The notes under the pieces: generated by a model
Told to the model about the DNA's origin: nothing
The model's input: only the letters and a program-made list of their open reading frames with translations
The model's database searches: none
NCBI RefSeq assembly: GCF_033097365.1
Contig: NZ_AP028461.1
Location: 9,947,501-10,011,500, forward strand
Source: Actinoplanes sichuanensis
GTDB taxonomy: Bacteria > Actinomycetota > Actinomycetes > Mycobacteriales > Micromonosporaceae
Direction: 5' to 3'
Length of the DNA: 64,000 nt
Part shown: one piece after another, positions 38,464 to 46,230 of the stretch
How the letters are laid out: the number at the start of each line of letters is the position of its first letter
Position numbering within the stretch: the first letter of the stretch is position 1
Program-made: the position numbers and the translations under genes

Positions 38464-39663
38464 CTCCTCGGCCTCGACACCCAGCACGGCCTGCTCGTCA
38501 GGCTTGTTGACCAGCACGTCGGACAGGTAGCTCTGCACCGCCGGGCCCATCCCGACGTCCCGCCCGGCCTTCTCGGAGAGCAGCCACTTGTGCTGGATGA
38601 TCTGCGAGAACACCTCCTGCGGCTCCAGCTTGCGCCGCAGCGGGGCCGGAACCGCCCGGACCACCGGCTCGAACACCTCGGTCAGCCAGCGGTGCGCGGC
38701 CTGCTGCTCGTCTTTCAGGTGACTCTCCGCGCGGTGGGCGTCCAGGTCGTTGAGCAGCTGGCGGGCCTGGTTCTCCTCGGCGTCCAGGCCGGTCAGGCGC
38801 ATCAGCCGGCGAGTGTGATAGCCGGCGTCGACCACCTTGGGCCGGACCAGGTAGCCGCCGTCCACGGTGGACATCGACACCTCGGCGATGTCGAAGCCCA
38901 TCTCGTTGAGCCGCCGGATCCGTCGCTCGATGTGATGCCGTGCGTCCTTGGACACCTCCTGCTCGTAGGTGACCTCGTGCCACAGCCGCTCGTAACGCGC
39001 CACGATGTCGTCGACCACCGTCTCCGGGTCGATCGACTCGTGCAACAGCTCGGCGGCCTGCAGGTCCAGGCACTCGCCGAAGATGTTCAGCCGGAGGATC
39101 TCGATGTCCTCACTGCGCTGCCCCTCGGACAGTTTCGGGTACAGGTTGCCGGTCTCGGCGTCGACCAGATACGCCGCGAAGGCGCCCGCGTCCCGCCGGA
39201 ACAGCGTGTTCGACAGCGAGCAGTCACCCCACGAGAAACCGGTCAGATGCATTCGCACGATCAGCGCGGCGAGAGCGTCGAGGAGACGGTTCATCGTGTC
39301 CGGGCGGAGCACGCGGGAGAACAGCGCACGGTACGGCAACGAGAACTGCAGATGCCTGGTGACCAGGACGGTCTCCAGCGGTTCACCGTCGAGCGTCTGC
39401 CGGTCGGTGGCGATGGCGACCGCCTCGACGGCCGGGAAGTCGATCCGTTCCAGGGCGCGGAGCAGGTCGTACTCCTTCTCGGCGATCCGCTCCCGAGTCT
39501 CCTTCATGGCGTAGACCACGCCGTTCAGCTTGACGAACCGGACGATGTGCCGCGAAATGCCCTGCGGCAGCGCGACCAGGTGATCCGCGGGCCACTCCTC
39601 CAGTGGGATGTGCCACGGCAGGTCCAGGAGCGCGGGGTCGACGACGGCTGAGGTGATGCGCAC
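38446..39663 (-). CDS. DUF4032-type kinase-like protein
   Basis: 405 residues, cytoplasmic. The N-terminal half resembles a lipopolysaccharide-kinase/RIO-like fold. It has a lysine strand YAMKETRERIAEKEYD, a catalytic-loop-like FSWGDCSLSNTLF and a metal-site-like YLVDAETG. The second half is helical (DUF4032 region), with RHHIERRIRRLNEMGFD and the C-terminal EVFSQIIQHKWLLSEKAGRDVG. A phosphotransferase is plausible; substrate unknown. The start is GTG at 39663. The frame stays open far upstream, but only as antisense of the protease gene. It overlaps the RCK gene tail-to-tail by 18 bp with no terminator between. Confidence 0.85.
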   Translation of the reverse strand: MRITSAVVDPALLDLPWHIPLEEWPADHLVALPQGISRHIVRFVKLNGVVYAMKETRERIAEKEYDLLRALERIDFPAVEAVAIATDRQTLDGEPLETVLVTRHLQFSLPYRALFSRVLRPDTMNRLLDALAALIVRMHLTGFSWGDCSLSNTLFRRDAGAFAAYLVDAETGNLYPKLSEGQRSEDIEILRLNIFGECLDLQAAELLHESIDPETVVDDIVARYERLWHEVTYEQEVSKDARHHIERRIRRLNEMGFDIAEVSMSTVDGGYLVRPKVVDAGYHTRRLMRLTGLDAEENQARQLLNDLDAHRAESHLKDEQQAAHRWLTEVFEPVVRAVPAPLRRKLEPQEVFSQIIQHKWLLSEKAGRDVGMGPAVQSYLSDVLVNKPDEQAVLGVEAEELSGSL

Positions 39664-39753
39664 GGACCAAGTGTGCCGGTTCGTGCGGCGCGTCGTGCCC
39701 GCACGTGGCTCGTTACACAGGTGCGAAACGGCCCACGACGTAACGGGAGTGGC

Positions 39754-41154
39754 ATGCGACGCAAGACAGGCCGCAACATCGGCATCGTCATCGGAACATG
39801 CGCCGCCCTGGCTTTGGCCGGAGTGGCCGGCGCGGTGGCCTCGGCGCAGGACGACGACGAACCGGCCGGATGGTACGAGCCACCGCCGGCCGTGGCGCCG
39901 ACTCCGGTGGCGGAGCGCGGTGCCGTTCCGGGTGTCGCCGCCCCACGAGTCCCGCGAACCACTGTCGCCACACCGTCCACTTCGGCCACCTCGGCTCCCC
40001 TCGGGCAGTCGTCCGTGCCGTCCCCGGCGGCACCGACCCCCACCCACGTACAGGACCGGCGGCTCGAGTCGACCGATGCGCCGACCTCCGGGCGGGAGCG
40101 GATCGGCTCCCTGCATCGCGTCGACGAGTTGCTCGGCTATCAGGCCGGCCCGGCCCGGCAGGAGCTGTCGTACCCCGGTGCCTCCTACGTGAAGGTGCAC
40201 TTCGAGAAGATCGCCGTGCCCGTCGGCGACTACGTGACCGTGTCCAACCCGTCCGGCACCGAGTCGTACCGGTACGAGGCCGACACCGACGGCCGGTGGG
40301 CCATGTCGATCACCGGCGACACCGCGGTCGTCGAGGTGCACCGGCGGACCGAGTCGCTCAGCAGTGCGGTCCTCGCCGACCTGGGCGTCGACATCGACCG
40401 GGTGGCCCGTGGGGACAAGCGTGAGTCGGGCGGCTCGGGCGCCGGAGCGGCGGTTCCCGGCCCCGCCGGTCCGGGCCGGGAGGAGTCGGTCTGCGGCACC
40501 GACACGTCGACCGATGCGGTCTGCTACGAGTCGAGCGACCCGGTCGCCTACACCAAGTCGAAGGCGATCGCCCGACTGCTGATCAACGGGACCGAGCTGT
40601 GCACCGCCTGGCGGGTCGGCGCCAAGAACCGCATGATCACCAACAACCACTGCCTGACCTCGTCCGACGAGGCGTACGACACCGAGGTGTGGTTCAACTA
40701 CCAGTGCGCCAAGTGTGGTGGGTACGACGTGTTCAAGCCGACCAAGGTCTGGGGCGACAAGGTGCTGGCCACCGACAAGACCTACGACTACACGCTGTTC
40801 AGCGTGGACGGTTTCGCGTCGATCGAGAAGTTCGGCTTCCTGGTGCTGGACACCGCGCGGCCCAAACGGGGACAGGAGCTCTACGTGCCGCAGCACCCGG
40901 CCGGTGAGCCGGCCCGGATCGCCGGCAGCCAGGGCGAGGCGGCCGGCAACTGTGCCGTCGACAATCCCGACTACACCGGGTACACGGCGCATTCCGACGT
41001 CTCGTACTTCTGTGACACCGCGGGCGGCTCCTCCGGATCGCCGGTGATCTCCCGGGCCACCAACAAGGTGGTGGCCCTGCATCACTTCGGCGGATGCCCC
41101 AACTCCGGGGTCCGGGGTGATCTGCTGGCCGGGAGGTTGCGCGCGTACCTCTAG
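39754..41154 (+). CDS. Secreted trypsin-like serine protease
   Basis: 466 residues. A signal or anchor helix (about 8-30) is followed by a Pro/Ser/Thr-rich linker, a beta-rich domain (about 120-230, SYVKVHFEKIAVPVGD) and a protease domain. The triad is H299 in ITNNHCLTS, D345 in KTYDYTLFSV and S427 in GGSSGSPV. Cysteines next to the active site (CTAWR, NHC, CAKC, CAVD, YFCD) suggest several disulfides. The architecture resembles secreted S1-type endopeptidases (Lys-C/V8-like group) with an extra N-terminal domain. Cleavage preference is not readable. The start is ATG at 39754 with GGGAG upstream. PAP2 phosphatase follows 9 bp later. Confidence 0.87.
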   Translation: MRRKTGRNIGIVIGTCAALALAGVAGAVASAQDDDEPAGWYEPPPAVAPTPVAERGAVPGVAAPRVPRTTVATPSTSATSAPLGQSSVPSPAAPTPTHVQDRRLESTDAPTSGRERIGSLHRVDELLGYQAGPARQELSYPGASYVKVHFEKIAVPVGDYVTVSNPSGTESYRYEADTDGRWAMSITGDTAVVEVHRRTESLSSAVLADLGVDIDRVARGDKRESGGSGAGAAVPGPAGPGREESVCGTDTSTDAVCYESSDPVAYTKSKAIARLLINGTELCTAWRVGAKNRMITNNHCLTSSDEAYDTEVWFNYQCAKCGGYDVFKPTKVWGDKVLATDKTYDYTLFSVDGFASIEKFGFLVLDTARPKRGQELYVPQHPAGEPARIAGSQGEAAGNCAVDNPDYTGYTAHSDVSYFCDTAGGSSGSPVISRATNKVVALHHFGGCPNSGVRGDLLAGRLRAYL

Positions 41155-41157
41155 GTT
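41152..41157 (+). promoter_or_regulatory. Putative -10 box, leaderless promoter of the PAP2 gene
   Basis: TAGGTT overlaps the protease stop codon and ends 6 nt before the GTG at 41164, suggesting the phosphatase has its own promoter. Confidence 0.5.
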
Positions 41158-41163
41158 TGAGGG

Positions 41164-41889
41164 GTGTCTTCGAAGATCACCCGCAGCTGGTGGCCCGACC
41201 TGCTGGCCGTCGCCGCCTTCGTGGCGCTGACCCTGGCCCTGGCCCGCGGCCACCTGCTGGCCCTCGACGAGTGGGTGGCCGACTGGTCGTTCGCCCACCA
41301 GCCGTGGGTGCCCTACTGGACCGCCCGGGTCCTCAACTATCTCGGCCAGGGCGCCCAGGTGCTGATGCCGGTGGCGGTGATCCTGACCTTTCTGTGGTGG
41401 CGACGGATCCAGTCGATCCGGGCGGTGCTGCCGTTCGTCGCCGCGTTCGTGCTGACCTTCTTCACGATCGGTCCGGCGAAGGTCTTCTTCGATCGGGCAG
41501 CCCCCAAGTTTAAGCTGGACAACCGGGCAGTTCTGTTCAACCCGGACGCGTCGGGCACGCTGTCGGTGAGCTATCCGTCCGGGCATGTGGCGAATGCGCT
41601 GGTCTGGTACGCGGTGATCGCCGTCCTGCTGGCCGGTGTTCTGCAGCGGGCTCTCACCCGGCGGGAGACGATCCTTGTTCGGGTCCTACCGGTGGCGATC
41701 GTCTTCATCACCACGGTCTACACCGGCTTCCACTGGCTGACCGACTCGATCGCCGCGCTCTTCCTCGGCCTGGTCCTCGCCCGCCTGATCGACCGCACCC
41801 CGTGGGACCGGATCCCGCTGGGACCGTTAGAGCGCTTCGCCGGCTCGGAGGACCGTTCTCCGGGTCAGGTCGGGGGTGAGCACCACTAG
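41164..41889 (+). CDS. PAP2-family membrane phosphatase
   Basis: 241 residues with about five to six transmembrane helices. The three PAP2 phosphatase motifs are present: KVFFDRAAP (K-x-x-x-x-R-x-x-P type), YPSGHVANA with the catalytic His, and TGFHWLTDSIA with the second His and Asp. It probably dephosphorylates a lipid phosphate such as undecaprenyl pyrophosphate or phosphatidic acid. The C-terminal 20 residues overlap the 3' end of nagA on the other strand by 63 bp. That is a long tail-to-tail overlap, so the last residues may be of low functional value. Confidence 0.88.
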   Translation: MSSKITRSWWPDLLAVAAFVALTLALARGHLLALDEWVADWSFAHQPWVPYWTARVLNYLGQGAQVLMPVAVILTFLWWRRIQSIRAVLPFVAAFVLTFFTIGPAKVFFDRAAPKFKLDNRAVLFNPDASGTLSVSYPSGHVANALVWYAVIAVLLAGVLQRALTRRETILVRVLPVAIVFITTVYTGFHWLTDSIAALFLGLVLARLIDRTPWDRIPLGPLERFAGSEDRSPGQVGGEHH

Positions 41890-42921
41890 GTCGGCGCGCA
41901 GGCCGGGCTGCAGAGCGCCGAGCCGGTCGGACAGGCCGAGCAGGCGGGCCGGGGTGGTCGAGGCCATGCGGGCGGCGTCGACCAGGGGCAGGCCGGCCGC
42001 CACCGCATTGCGCAGGGCCACGTCCATGGTGAGGGTGCTGCCGGCGATCGAGCCGTTGTGCGCGAGCCGGGCCACCCGGTCGGCGACGACCACCTCCTGG
42101 CCGCCCAGCTCGTAGCGGCCGTCGGGCATTCCGGTGGCGTCCATCGCGTCGGTGATCAGCACCGCCCGGTCCGGGCCGGTGCTGCGGGCGGCGAACGCCA
42201 GCATGCCCGGGTGCAGGTGGATGTTGTCGGCGATCAACTCGCACACGATGGTCGAGGAGAGCAGGCCGACGACCGGGCCAGGTTCACGGTGGTGCGGCGG
42301 GCGCATGCCGTTGAACAGGTGCGTGGCCACGGTCGCGCCGGCCGCCACCCCGGCGTGGGTCTGGTCGTACGTGGCGTCGGTGTGTCCGACCGCGGCCAGA
42401 ACGCCGTGCTCGGCCAGGTACGAGATGGCCTCCAGGGCGCCCGGCAGTTCCGGGGCGACGGTCATCATCCGTACCGCGCCCTCGCCGATCTTGATCAGGT
42501 CTTTGATCTCCGACATCGACGGATCACGCAGGTGGGCCGGGTTCTGCGCCCCGCAGCGCACCTCGGAGAGGTAGGGCCCCTCGAAGTGGATCCCGGCCAG
42601 TGTCCCGTCGTCGACCAGCGGCTGGAAGGCCGACACCGCCGACCGCATCAGCTCGAACGGCGAGCTGACCAGGCTGGCCAGCATCGTCGTGGTGCCGTGC
42701 CGCAGATGGAAGGCGGCGGCCTCCTTCGCGGCCAGGAACGAGCCCGTGGTGAACGTGTGCCCGCCGCCGCCGTGGCAGTGCAGGTCGACGAAGCCGGGCA
42801 CGATCACGTCGTCGCCGACGCCGTCGTCCGGGACGATCGCCGCGATCAGCTCGCCGTCCAGCTCGAGATGACCGGGAATGATCGCGTCGGGGGTGACGAT
42901 CCGGCCGGAGATTCGGGTCAC
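41827..42921 (-). CDS. nagA: N-acetylglucosamine-6-phosphate deacetylase
   Basis: 364 residues of the amidohydrolase superfamily. Metal and catalytic residues are visible in VDLHCHGGGGHTF, HFEGPYLS, AAVGHTDATYDQ, THLFNGM and ITDAMDATGMPDG. It removes acetate from GlcNAc-6-phosphate in amino-sugar catabolism. The start is GTG at 42921, overlapping the kinase stop by 4 bp (GTGA), so it is translationally coupled. It is the last gene of a three-gene operon (SIS protein, ROK kinase, nagA) opposite a DeoR-type repressor. Confidence 0.93.
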   Translation of the reverse strand: MTRISGRIVTPDAIIPGHLELDGELIAAIVPDDGVGDDVIVPGFVDLHCHGGGGHTFTTGSFLAAKEAAAFHLRHGTTTMLASLVSSPFELMRSAVSAFQPLVDDGTLAGIHFEGPYLSEVRCGAQNPAHLRDPSMSEIKDLIKIGEGAVRMMTVAPELPGALEAISYLAEHGVLAAVGHTDATYDQTHAGVAAGATVATHLFNGMRPPHHREPGPVVGLLSSTIVCELIADNIHLHPGMLAFAARSTGPDRAVLITDAMDATGMPDGRYELGGQEVVVADRVARLAHNGSIAGSTLTMDVALRNAVAAGLPLVDAARMASTTPARLLGLSDRLGALQPGLRADLVVLTPDLTRRTVLRAGEAL

Positions 42922-43844
42922 GGGGTGCCTTTCCGGCTGTCCAGGGCGAGCAGGGCAGAGCCGAGGCAGCCGGCGGTGTCGCCCAGCTCGGCCCGGACGA
43001 TCTCGGGGGACCGGTGGAACGTGACCCGCTCGGCGACCGCGGCCCGCACGGGCAGCAGCAGGTCGTCGCCGGCCTCGGCCAGCCCGCCACCGAGCACGAC
43101 CACCCCGACGTCGTAGAGCGCCTGCGCGGTCAGCAGCCCGTCGGCCAGCGCCTCCACCGCGTCCAGCCAGACACGGCGGGCCAGTTCCTCGCCGCGGGCG
43201 GCCCGGGTGGCCACGTCGAAGGCGGTCGCGCCCGCCTCGCCGGACAGTTCGGCGTACTTGCGGCCGACCGACTTGGCCGACGCCTCCGCCTCCAAGCAGC
43301 CGCGTAGTCCGCAGCCGCACTCCGCGCCGCCCGGCCGGACCACGACGTGTCCGAGCTCACCGGCGGCGCCGTGCGCTCCCGGATAGCCGCGGCCGTCGAT
43401 GACGAGACCTCCGGCGATACCGGTACCGATCGCGACGAACAAAACATGTCGCCGTCCGCGTCCGGCGCCGAGGCGAGCCTCGGCGAGAGCGCCGACACGC
43501 ACGTCGTGGCCGAGCGCGGCGGGCAGGCCCAGGCGCTGCTCGGCAAGTTCCTTCAGCGGTACGTCACGGAAGCCCACATTCGCCGACCACACCGCGACGC
43601 CGTTCAGCTCGTCGACGACACCCGGCACCGCGATGCCGGTCGCCACGGGTGTGAGCCCGTCGGCGCGGGCCCGCCCGGCCAGCCTCTCGGCGACGGCCAG
43701 GATCGTCTCGGTGACCGCCACCGGGCCGCGCTCGGCCCGGGTCGGGTGGCGTTCCTCGTGGTGGACGACGCCGTCTGGACGGACCAGGGCGCACTTCATC
43801 CCGGTGCCGCCCACGTCGAGGGCGACGACGACCGGGTCGCTCAT
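42918..43844 (-). CDS. ROK-family sugar kinase (probable N-acetylglucosamine kinase or glucokinase)
   Basis: 308 residues. The ATP-binding signature is ALDVGGTGMKCALV. The catalytic Asp is in GHDVRVGALAEARLG. The sugar-binding motif is GAAGELGHVVV and the zinc site is CGCGLRGCLE. ROK kinases with this set phosphorylate glucose, GlcNAc or ManNAc. The nagA and SIS neighbours favour GlcNAc. It is coupled by 4-bp overlaps to both neighbours. Confidence 0.9.
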   Translation of the reverse strand: MSDPVVVALDVGGTGMKCALVRPDGVVHHEERHPTRAERGPVAVTETILAVAERLAGRARADGLTPVATGIAVPGVVDELNGVAVWSANVGFRDVPLKELAEQRLGLPAALGHDVRVGALAEARLGAGRGRRHVLFVAIGTGIAGGLVIDGRGYPGAHGAAGELGHVVVRPGGAECGCGLRGCLEAEASAKSVGRKYAELSGEAGATAFDVATRAARGEELARRVWLDAVEALADGLLTAQALYDVGVVVLGGGLAEAGDDLLLPVRAAVAERVTFHRSPEIVRAELGDTAGCLGSALLALDSRKGTP

Positions 43845-44764
43845 GTCAGGACTACGGAACGGCTGAGGTTGCGTGGGTGGTCGGGGTCGAGACCCTGGGT
43901 GGTGGCCAGCGCGAGAGCCACCCGCTGGGCCAGGATCAGGTCGGCCATCGGGTCGAGGGGGGCTCGCTTGCCCGCCCAGCGGCCGATCGCGCCGTACCCG
44001 CCGTGGTGCCGGCTGTGCACGAACGCGGCGCCGGTCGCCTCGACCTCCTCGGCCAGCCCGGCCGGGACGTCACCGAAGGCCCACACCACGCGGCGCGGTC
44101 CGGCGATCGCGATCGGGCCGTGCCGGTAGTCCATGGCCGGGTACGACTCGGTCCAGAACCCGGCGGTCTCCCGGCACTTGAGTGCGGCCTCCTCGGCCAG
44201 CCCGACGGTCCAGCCCCGGCCGATGAAGGTGATCTGGTCGACCAGCGACGGGTGCACCGGCAGCGGCAGCCGGATGGCCACCTCGGCGTCGGCCGCCGCG
44301 GCCTCGATGTCGTGCCCCAGGTGGGCCCGCAGGGTGGCCAGCACGCTGGTGGCGAACCGGGTCTGCACCACCGACCTCTCGTCGGCGAAGTCGAGCACGA
44401 CCGAGTGGCCGGCGATCTCGGTGGCCGGCTGGGCGGCGTCGGCGGTGAAGACGGTGACCGGGGTGTGCTCAGCGACCGTGCGCATCACCTCGAGGGTCTC
44501 GGTGGTGGTGCCGGACCGGGTGATCGCGACGAGCCGGTCGTAACGCCTGGCATACGGGAAGTCGGAGGCCTGGAAGGCGTCGGTCTCGCCGTGTTCGAGC
44601 TGCTCACGTAGCACCGCGTAGGACTTGGCCATGAACCAGGAGGTGCCGCATCCGACGACGGCGACGCGCTCTCCGCGGGCCGGTAGCCCGGGTGACTCGG
44701 CTAGTTTCGCCGCCTGCCGCCAGCACTCGGCTTGTGTGGCGATTTCCGCTTTGACATGGCTCAT
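43841..44764 (-). CDS. SIS-domain protein, probable glucosamine-6-phosphate deaminase (NagB-II type)
   Basis: 307 residues with two SIS (sugar isomerase) domains, like the C-terminal half of GlmS without the glutaminase. Phosphosugar-binding motifs are VVGCGTSWFMAKS and ITRSGTTTETLEV in the first domain and FIGRGWTVGLAEEAALKC in the second. In this operon the likely job is converting glucosamine-6-phosphate to fructose-6-phosphate, completing GlcNAc use. Tagatose- or galactosamine-type isomerases of the same fold cannot be excluded. The start is ATG at 44764 with GAGGA upstream. It is the first gene of the operon. Confidence 0.85.
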   Translation of the reverse strand: MSHVKAEIATQAECWRQAAKLAESPGLPARGERVAVVGCGTSWFMAKSYAVLREQLEHGETDAFQASDFPYARRYDRLVAITRSGTTTETLEVMRTVAEHTPVTVFTADAAQPATEIAGHSVVLDFADERSVVQTRFATSVLATLRAHLGHDIEAAAADAEVAIRLPLPVHPSLVDQITFIGRGWTVGLAEEAALKCRETAGFWTESYPAMDYRHGPIAIAGPRRVVWAFGDVPAGLAEEVEATGAAFVHSRHHGGYGAIGRWAGKRAPLDPMADLILAQRVALALATTQGLDPDHPRNLSRSVVLT

Positions 44765-44793
44765 GTCGGTTCCTCACCGGTAGGTGCTGCGCA

Positions 44794-44907
44794 TTCGCGC
44801 TCGGTTCCCGGGTCTTTCGCGCGTTATTGTGCTCAGAGTGCTGCCGCGGGGGCAAGTTCCAAAGGACCTTCGCGCATCAGTTGGCTTTGCTTCCGGGCCT
44901 TTCGCGC
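44794..44907. promoter_or_regulatory. Operator-like array of four TTCGCGC motifs
   Basis: TTCGCGC occurs at 44794, 44816, 44869 and 44901 between the divergent nag operon and DeoR gene. Offsets are 22, 53 and 32 bp, close to 2, 5 and 3 helical turns. Two copies belong to longer 28-bp repeats (44808-44835 and 44893-44920) ending in a TGTGC element. Confidence 0.65.
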
Positions 44908-44954
44908 ACTAATGTGCACACACTTATCATGGAACGTGCATCGGAGAGTGGTGG

Positions 44955-45740
44955 GTGGATCGGTACGCGCGGTGGAATGCCCTGCTTGAGCTACTGACGG
45001 AGAGCGGCCGGGTGACCGTGGAGGAGGCCTCCGAGCGCCTCGACGTGTCCCAGGCGACCATCCGCCGCGACTTCGACCAGCTCGCCCAGCAGCAGATGAT
45101 CACCCGTACCCGGGGTGGTGCGGTGGCCAACGGGGTGTCTTACGACCTGCCGCTGCGCTACAAGAGTGCCAAGCACTCGGCCGAGAAGCAGCGCATCGGT
45201 GAGGCCGCCGCCCGCCTGGTCACTCCCGGCACCGTCGTCGGTCTCAACGGCGGCACCACGATCACCGAGGTGGCCCGGGCGCTGGCGGTCCGCCCCGACC
45301 TCAACGCCGGTGGCGAGGGCTCCCAGCTCACCGTGGTCACCAACGCCCTGAACATCGCCAACGAGCTGCTGCTGCGCTCCCGCATGAAGATCGTGGTGGC
45401 CGGTGGTGTGGTGCGGCCGCAGTCCTTCGAGGTGGTCGGCCCGCTCGGCGGGGCGCTGCTCAAGGAGGTCACCCTCGACATCGTGCTGCTCGGCGTCGAC
45501 GCGCTCGACGTGGAGCTGGGTGCGGCCTCCCACCACGAGGGCGAGGCGTCGATGAACAGCCTGATGGTCGCCCGGGCCAAGCGGGTCGTCGTGATCGCCG
45601 ACTCGTCCAAGCTCGGTGGCCACGCGTTCGCCCGGATCTGCCCGATCAGCAAGATCGAGACGCTGGTCACCGACTCGGGGGCGCCCACTTCGACGATCGC
45701 CGCGTTCCGAGATGCCGGAGTGGACGTCATCACCGCCTGA
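44955..45740 (+). CDS. DeoR/GlpR-family transcriptional repressor
   Basis: 261 residues. An N-terminal DeoR-type winged helix (RWNALLELLTESGRV, SQATIRRDFDQL) precedes a DeoRC sensor domain with a ribose-phosphate-isomerase-like fold. Sensor features are NGGTTITEVARAL, VVTNALNIANEL, and the late VVVIADSSKLG. Such regulators bind a phosphosugar. Divergence from the amino-sugar operon makes GlcNAc-6-phosphate or glucosamine-6-phosphate a sensible effector. The start is GTG at 44955. The probable operators lie in the shared intergenic region. Confidence 0.9.
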   Translation: MDRYARWNALLELLTESGRVTVEEASERLDVSQATIRRDFDQLAQQQMITRTRGGAVANGVSYDLPLRYKSAKHSAEKQRIGEAAARLVTPGTVVGLNGGTTITEVARALAVRPDLNAGGEGSQLTVVTNALNIANELLLRSRMKIVVAGGVVRPQSFEVVGPLGGALLKEVTLDIVLLGVDALDVELGAASHHEGEASMNSLMVARAKRVVVIADSSKLGGHAFARICPISKIETLVTDSGAPTSTIAAFRDAGVDVITA

Positions 45741-45748
45741 TTTCCTCA

Positions 45749-45771
45749 GATCGGCGTAGTTGCAGCCGATC
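45749..45771 (+). terminator. Weak terminator hairpin
   Basis: A 7-bp stem, GATCGGC with GCCGATC, and a 9-nt loop lie 9 bp after the DeoR stop. Confidence 0.45.
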
Positions 45772-45900
45772 GGGTGGCAGCTATGTGGACGGACCGTAGT
45801 CGATGTGTCGCGTCGGGTAGCGTCTGCGGGGATCTTCGGTGCGCCCTATGCTGAGGATCCCTCGTGAAATCCGTGGTCACCGATGCCGTCTGGGAGCGCC

Positions 45901-46230
45901 ATGCAGCCCGCCGCCGAACCGACCGGTGACCAGCCGGTCGAGGAGCAGCAGCACATCCCCGCCCCACGTGTGGCGGAGCCGGTGACTCCCGTCGCGGAGG
46001 CCGCGCTCACCGATCGGGAGCTGGAGATCCTCGCGTTCGAAAGCAAGTGGTGGAAACACGCCGGTTCCAAGGAGCAGGCCATCCGGGACACCTTCGGGCT
46101 CTCCTCGACCCGCTACTACCAGCTCCTCAACGGTCTGCTCGACAACCCGGCCGCTCTGGAGAAGGACCCGGTCCTGGTCGGCCGCCTCCGCCGGCTCCGC
46201 TCGGCCCGAGCCCGCACCCGCCGCCGTTAG
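45901..46230 (+). CDS. DUF3263-family small helix-turn-helix-like protein
   Basis: 109 residues. An acidic, Pro/Glu-rich N terminus leads into the DUF3263 core: LTDRELEILAFESKWWKHAG, followed by KEQAIRDTFGLSSTRYYQLL, a helical region resembling a sigma-70 region 4-like helix-turn-helix. The C terminus is very basic (RLRRLRSARARTRRR). The family is widespread in actinobacteria and of unknown function; DNA binding is a fair guess. The start is ATG at 45901 with GGGAG upstream. The stop overlaps the convergent AAA+ gene by 4 bp. Confidence 0.85.
   Translation: MQPAAEPTGDQPVEEQQHIPAPRVAEPVTPVAEAALTDRELEILAFESKWWKHAGSKEQAIRDTFGLSSTRYYQLLNGLLDNPAALEKDPVLVGRLRRLRSARARTRRR

Noticed and set aside
39664..41586. 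Long open frame on the minus strand extending the DUF4032 gene upstream to about 1046 residues
   Set aside because: It is antisense to the well-supported protease and PAP2 genes and has the Arg/Gly/His-rich composition of a high-GC shadow frame. The real protein starts at the GTG at 39663.
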